Source of the DNA: Clostridium amylolyticum
Lineage (GTDB): Bacteria; Bacillota; Clostridia; Clostridiales; Clostridiaceae
Length of the DNA stretch: 64,000 bases
Assembly (NCBI RefSeq): GCF_900142075.1
Contig: NZ_FQZO01000005.1
Location: 124,001 to 188,000 of the forward strand
Reading direction: 5' to 3'
Shown here: positions 60,446-64,000 of the stretch, in pieces
How positions within the stretch are numbered: the stretch's first letter is position 1
How the letters are laid out: each line of letters opens with the position of its first letter
Program-made: the position numbers and the translations under genes
The notes under the pieces: model-generated
What the model saw: only the letters and a program-made list of their open reading frames with translations
Told to the model about the DNA's origin: nothing
The model's database searches: none

Positions 60446-61444
60446 ATGGAAGAAAGAAAAAAAGTTATTTTTAGTGGAATTAAACCTTCTGGCGAATTAA
60501 CCCTGGGTAATTATCTAGGTGCTATAAAAAACTGGGTTAAGCTCCAGGATGAGTATGATTGTTACTTTTGTGTAGCAGATCTTCATGCAATAACTGTAAG
60601 GCAAGAGCCCAAAGACTTAAGACGAAGGACTTTAGAGATACTTTCAATATATATAGCTGCGGGTATTGAGCCTAAGAAAAACACTATGTTCATTCAATCT
60701 CATGTACCTGCTCATTGTGAAGCTTCATGGCTTTTAACCTGTTCTACCTATATGGGAGAGCTTAGCAGAATGACACAATATAAAGACAAATCAAAAAATA
60801 TGGGAGATTCAATAAGTGCAGGATTATTTAACTATCCTGTATTGATGGCAGCAGATATTTTACTTTATAATACAGACTTAGTTCCTGTAGGAAAAGATCA
60901 AAAGCAACATTTAGAATTAGCTAGGGATATCGGTGAAAGATTTAATAATCTTTATAGCCCAACCTTTACTATACCTGACGGATATATCTCCACTTCTGCT
61001 GCAAAGATCATGGATCTTCAAGACCCTTCAAAGAAGATGTCAAAATCAGAAGAAAATCCTAATGGCTATATACTCATTATGGATCCACCTGAAGTAATAA
61101 GAAAGAAAGTTAGCAGAGCGGTTACAGACAGCATTGGTGAAGTAAACTATACCGATGATCAACCTGGTGTTAAAAACCTTATTAATATTTTAAGCGCCAT
61201 AAAATCCTTATCTCCTGAAGAAATAGTGGAATTCTATAAAGGTAAGGGCTATGCAGACTTCAAAAGAGATGTAGCAGAAGCCATTGTTTCAGAACTTGAA
61301 CCAGTTCAAAAGAAAGTAACAGAGCTTCTAACCAATAAAGACTATCTAGAAAGCATCTACAAAGCTGGCGCAGAAAAAGCCAACTACGTGTCCATGAAGA
61401 CTTTGAGAAAGATGCAAAAGAAAATAGGACTGATTCAGAGATAA
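60446..61444 (+). CDS. trpS: Tryptophanyl-tRNA synthetase
   Basis: Class Ic synthetase, 332 residues. HIGH-equivalent PSGELTLGNYLGA, tryptophan-pocket segments, KMSKSEENPNG loop. AGGAG 8 nt before the ATG. Single gene under a tryptophan T-box, so induced on Trp limitation. Confidence 0.98.
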   Translation: MEERKKVIFSGIKPSGELTLGNYLGAIKNWVKLQDEYDCYFCVADLHAITVRQEPKDLRRRTLEILSIYIAAGIEPKKNTMFIQSHVPAHCEASWLLTCSTYMGELSRMTQYKDKSKNMGDSISAGLFNYPVLMAADILLYNTDLVPVGKDQKQHLELARDIGERFNNLYSPTFTIPDGYISTSAAKIMDLQDPSKKMSKSEENPNGYILIMDPPEVIRKKVSRAVTDSIGEVNYTDDQPGVKNLINILSAIKSLSPEEIVEFYKGKGYADFKRDVAEAIVSELEPVQKKVTELLTNKDYLESIYKAGAEKANYVSMKTLRKMQKKIGLIQR

Positions 61445-61449
61445 CTTGG

Positions 61450-61635
61450 AATTGAGAATTTAAAATTTAGAATGAAGGTGGAAACTCCCGACGGAGTTTC
61501 TTCTAATTTATGTTTATAAAAACGCCCAAAGGACAAGTCCTTTGGGCATTTTTTATACAATTCTTAGTTTTTCTGATTCTTTTCATCAGAAAAACATCCT
61601 TCATTCTACATTTTAAATTCTAAATTTTAAATTAT
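61450..61635 (+). repeat. Heptamer-bounded modular repeat, copy G
   Basis: AATTGAG, AATTTAA, AATTTAG heptamers, AATGAAGG, GAAACTCC-CGAC-GGAGTTTC, a middle hairpin of different sequence (GCCCAAAGGAC/GTCCTTTGGGC) with T run, an AGTTTTTCTGA/TCAGAAAAAC hairpin, CCTTCATT and inverse heptamers. The middle hairpin probably terminates trpS. The right edge holds the HAD gene stop codon. Confidence 0.9.
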
Positions 61636-62435
61636 TTAAGTGCAAACTTCGTTATAGCATATGCTACCCCATCCTCTTCATTTGTTTTGGTTACAAAGTC
61701 AGCTACTTCTTTAGCTTCTTCATAGGCATTGCCCATAGCTACTCCTAGCCCTGCATATTCTAGCATATGTAAGTCATTACCTGCATCTCCTATGCACATA
61801 ACTTCTTCTTGTTTTATGTTTAAGGCATTAGCCAAGGCTTTAACCCCTTCTCCTTTATTGCTGCTCTTATTTAAGAACTCTAGGAAGTATGGGGTGCTCC
61901 TCACCACGGTGTACTTTTCATATAACTCTTTTGGTAAGGCATTTATGGCTTTGTCTAATATTTCTGGCTCATCTATCATCATTACTTTCATTATATACTC
62001 ATCATTATCTACATCTTCCACAGCCTTAATGGTTATAGGAATCTTATTAATATTCCCTTCTACTTCGGTGTATTTACTTAATTTAGGAGTAATACATCCC
62101 TCTTTAGAAAATGCATGTATATTAACATTTAAAATTTTACTTATTTCATAAAGATATTTATAATCGCTGCCTTTTAATGTATTTCTTACTATTATCTCAT
62201 CTGTGGAAGTATTTTGTACTAAAGCTCCATTAAACACTAAGGCATAATCATTATCCTTCATTAGGTTTAATTTCTTTAAGTATGGCTTAATTCCTTCTAA
62301 AGGTCTTCCGGTAGCTAAAATTACTTTAATACCTTTATCTGTGGCTTTTTCAATGGCTTCAAAAGTTTCTCGAGATATGGTTTTATCCTCTTTTAAAAGT
62401 GTTCCATCCATATCTATAGCAATAAGCTTATACAT
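61632..62435 (-). CDS. HAD-superfamily phosphatase, Cof type
   Basis: 267 residues. HAD motif I IDMDGTLLKED, motif II LATGRP, a C2B cap, and motifs III/IV NKGEGV ... CIGDAGNDLHML. Members dephosphorylate sugar phosphates or flavin/pyridoxal phosphates; substrate unknown. GGAGG 6-7 nt before the ATG. The stop codon is supplied by repeat copy G. Confidence 0.9.
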   Translation of the reverse strand: MYKLIAIDMDGTLLKEDKTISRETFEAIEKATDKGIKVILATGRPLEGIKPYLKKLNLMKDNDYALVFNGALVQNTSTDEIIVRNTLKGSDYKYLYEISKILNVNIHAFSKEGCITPKLSKYTEVEGNINKIPITIKAVEDVDNDEYIMKVMMIDEPEILDKAINALPKELYEKYTVVRSTPYFLEFLNKSSNKGEGVKALANALNIKQEEVMCIGDAGNDLHMLEYAGLGVAMGNAYEEAKEVADFVTKTNEEDGVAYAITKFALK

Positions 62436-62644
62436 GTTTTTCCTCCGTTTAAATATTTATAATATTTCACATTAAATTATAGCATTTATTACATTATTAA
62501 TTTTAAAAAACTATTTCATTTTACTTAGATATTATGTATCAACATCGTTTTCATCCCACTATTACTTCCATTCCCAATTAATATTATTACATAAAGAAAG
62601 CCTTTATATTCAAATTATTAATTATAGGAAGTATATCAATTTAG

Positions 62645-62673
62645 TTGAAAATAGCACCTTAAATTGTTATAAT
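62645..62673 (+). promoter_or_regulatory. Promoter of prfC
   Basis: TTGAAA (62645-62650), 17-bp spacer, TATAAT (62668-62673). The rest of the 341-bp gap between the HAD gene and prfC (62436-62644, 62674-62776) is AT-rich with no frame or hairpin that I can support. Confidence 0.75.
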
Positions 62674-62776
62674 GACTATGTTTGTAAATAATCGCTTATA
62701 ATAAAGAAAGAACATTTTTTACTTAGTATAGATGGAATAGATAGCGGACAACCGCATAAAAATTAGGAGGCAAATC

Positions 62777-64000
62777 GTGGCACATTTAAGAGATGAAATA
62801 GAAAGAAGACGAACATTTGCAATTATTTCCCACCCTGACGCTGGTAAAACCACCTTAACTGAAAAACTTTTACTATATGGAGGTGCTATAAGATTAGCAG
62901 GTTCTGTTAAAGCTAGAAAAGCATCTAAACATGCTGTTTCTGACTGGATGGAAATAGAAAAACAGAGAGGTATATCTGTTACTTCTTCTGTTATGCAGTT
63001 TAATTATAATAATTACTGCATTAATATACTAGATACTCCAGGTCACCAAGACTTTAGTGAAGATACCTATAGGACACTTATGGCTGCGGATAGCGCTGTA
63101 ATGGTTATAGATGGAGCTAGAGGAGTGGAAGAGCAAACTAAAAAGTTATTTCATGTTTGCTCATTAAGAGGTATTCCTATATTCACTTTTATTAATAAAA
63201 TGGATAGAGAAACTCGTGACCCCTTTGAACTATTAGAAGATATAGAAAATGAGTTAGGCATTAAGTCTTACCCTATTAACTGGCCTATAGGATCAGGTGC
63301 CGATTTTAAAGGAGTCTATGAAAGGAAAGATCATACTATTCAGGTATTTAATGGTGGAAATCATGGTCAGACAGCAGTATCCTCTGTGCATGGTGACATT
63401 TCCGATCCTGTGTTTAATGATCTTCTTGGAGATTCCTTACATAATAAACTAATGGAAGATATAGAGTTATTAGATATAGCAGGAGATGACTTTGATATAG
63501 AGAAAGTAAGAAAGGGAGAGCTTACTCCTGTTTTCTTTGGAAGTGCGTTAACTAACTTTGGTGTAGAAGCTTTTTTACAAGGCTTCCTTGATAGCACCTC
63601 TGAGCCTCTTTCAAGAGATTCCAGCATAGGAGAAATAAATCCTATAAACGATGATTTTTCTGCTTTTATATTTAAAATTCAAGCTAATATGAATCCTGCT
63701 CACCGAGATAGAATAGCATTTATGAGAATAGTATCGGGTAAATTTACAAAGGGGATGGAAGTATATCATACTCAAGGTAAAGGAAAGGTTAAACTTTCAC
63801 AGCCTCAACAATTCCTAGCTCAAGACAGAGAAATAGTTGAAGAGGCATATGCAGGAGATATCATAGGGGTTTTTGATCCGGGTATATTTAGGATAGGTGA
63901 TACCCTATGTTCCCCTTCCAACAAATTTGAATTTGATGGCATTCCTACCTTTGCACCAGAGCATTTTGCCAGGGTAAGACCTATGGATACCATGAAAAGG
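62777..64000 (+). CDS. prfC: Peptide chain release factor 3 (partial, cut by window end)
   Basis: Translational GTPase that removes RF1/RF2 after termination. GTG start at 62777 after AGGAGG; 408 codons are present without stop up to the window edge, so the 3' part (~115-125 residues in family terms) is missing. GTPase motifs SHPDAGKTTLTEKL, LDTPGHQDFSEDT and NKMDRE, plus the RF3 phrase AVSDWMEIEKQRGISVTSSV. The frame was checked to the edge. Confidence 0.96.
   Translation, partial: MAHLRDEIERRRTFAIISHPDAGKTTLTEKLLLYGGAIRLAGSVKARKASKHAVSDWMEIEKQRGISVTSSVMQFNYNNYCINILDTPGHQDFSEDTYRTLMAADSAVMVIDGARGVEEQTKKLFHVCSLRGIPIFTFINKMDRETRDPFELLEDIENELGIKSYPINWPIGSGADFKGVYERKDHTIQVFNGGNHGQTAVSSVHGDISDPVFNDLLGDSLHNKLMEDIELLDIAGDDFDIEKVRKGELTPVFFGSALTNFGVEAFLQGFLDSTSEPLSRDSSIGEINPINDDFSAFIFKIQANMNPAHRDRIAFMRIVSGKFTKGMEVYHTQGKGKVKLSQPQQFLAQDREIVEEAYAGDIIGVFDPGIFRIGDTLCSPSNKFEFDGIPTFAPEHFARVRPMDTMKR

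Noticed and set aside
8052..61635. Heptamer repeats as a CRISPR array or tandem minisatellite
   Set aside because: Units are 7 nt with no unique spacers, only 2-6 units, and they frame hairpin modules at dispersed loci.

Overview
The window is AT-rich chromosomal DNA of an endospore-forming, anaerobic low-GC Firmicute, most likely a Clostridium sensu stricto; I cannot name the species. The evidence is the codon and base bias, strong GGAGG ribosome sites with frequent TTG/GTG starts, the sporulation and germination genes (prkA-yhbH-spoVR and a gerA-gerC/gerB set), two rubrerythrins, T-box leaders on amino-acid genes and a predicted selenoprotein. No rRNA, tRNA, CRISPR array, prophage or transposase gene was seen.

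Layout. 1-6.2 kb: M42 peptidase, GH25 lysozyme-like protein, a PAP2/response-regulator/histidine-kinase operon and D-Ala-D-Ala ligase. 6.3-12.2 kb: EamA transporter with endonuclease III, QueG, a cysteine T-box driving cysK-cysE, and a lipid kinase. 12.4-24.8 kb: pssA, small unknowns, rubrerythrin, the prkA-yhbH-spoVR operon, idi, recQ, serine dehydratase and a TGS-domain nucleoside kinase. 24.9-31.3 kb: DUF421/DUF4363, class II aldolase, a four-helix-bundle protein between two repeats, nucleoid-associated protein, CYTH protein and reverse rubrerythrin. 31.6-43.7 kb: T-box leuS, trhO, a HesB-like selenoprotein read through UGA, a MoxR/VWA/22-residue-repeat operon, small alarmone synthetase, DUF2225 and a soluble chemoreceptor. 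43.7-55 kb: a four-domain sulfur-transfer flavoprotein with its ArsR regulator, phosphoesterase, FliK/FlhB-like pair, tyrS, an AlbA_2 protein, a diguanylate cyclase and YajQ. 55-64 kb: germination receptor genes, a zinc-ribbon protein, an ECF S component, T-box trpS, a HAD phosphatase and the 5' part of prfC.

The most unusual content is repetitive. Seven copies of a roughly 135-200 bp modular element lie in intergenic gaps. Each is bounded by degenerate 7-nt tandem repeats (AATTTAG-like) that run into AATGAAGG. Inside are a GAAACTC/GAGTTTC hairpin, a middle hairpin whose sequence differs between copies while its pairing is kept, and usually an AGTTTTTCTGA/TCAGAAAAACT hairpin. The elements lie against stop codons, and two of them flank a TIGR02436-type four-helix-bundle gene. 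A second, unrelated family (GGCATC...GATGCC, about 157 bp, two copies) and a candidate structured RNA near 46.8 kb are also present. The HesB-like selenoprotein (UGA codon 37 with a hairpin at selenocysteine-insertion distance) would be missed or truncated by automatic gene calling.
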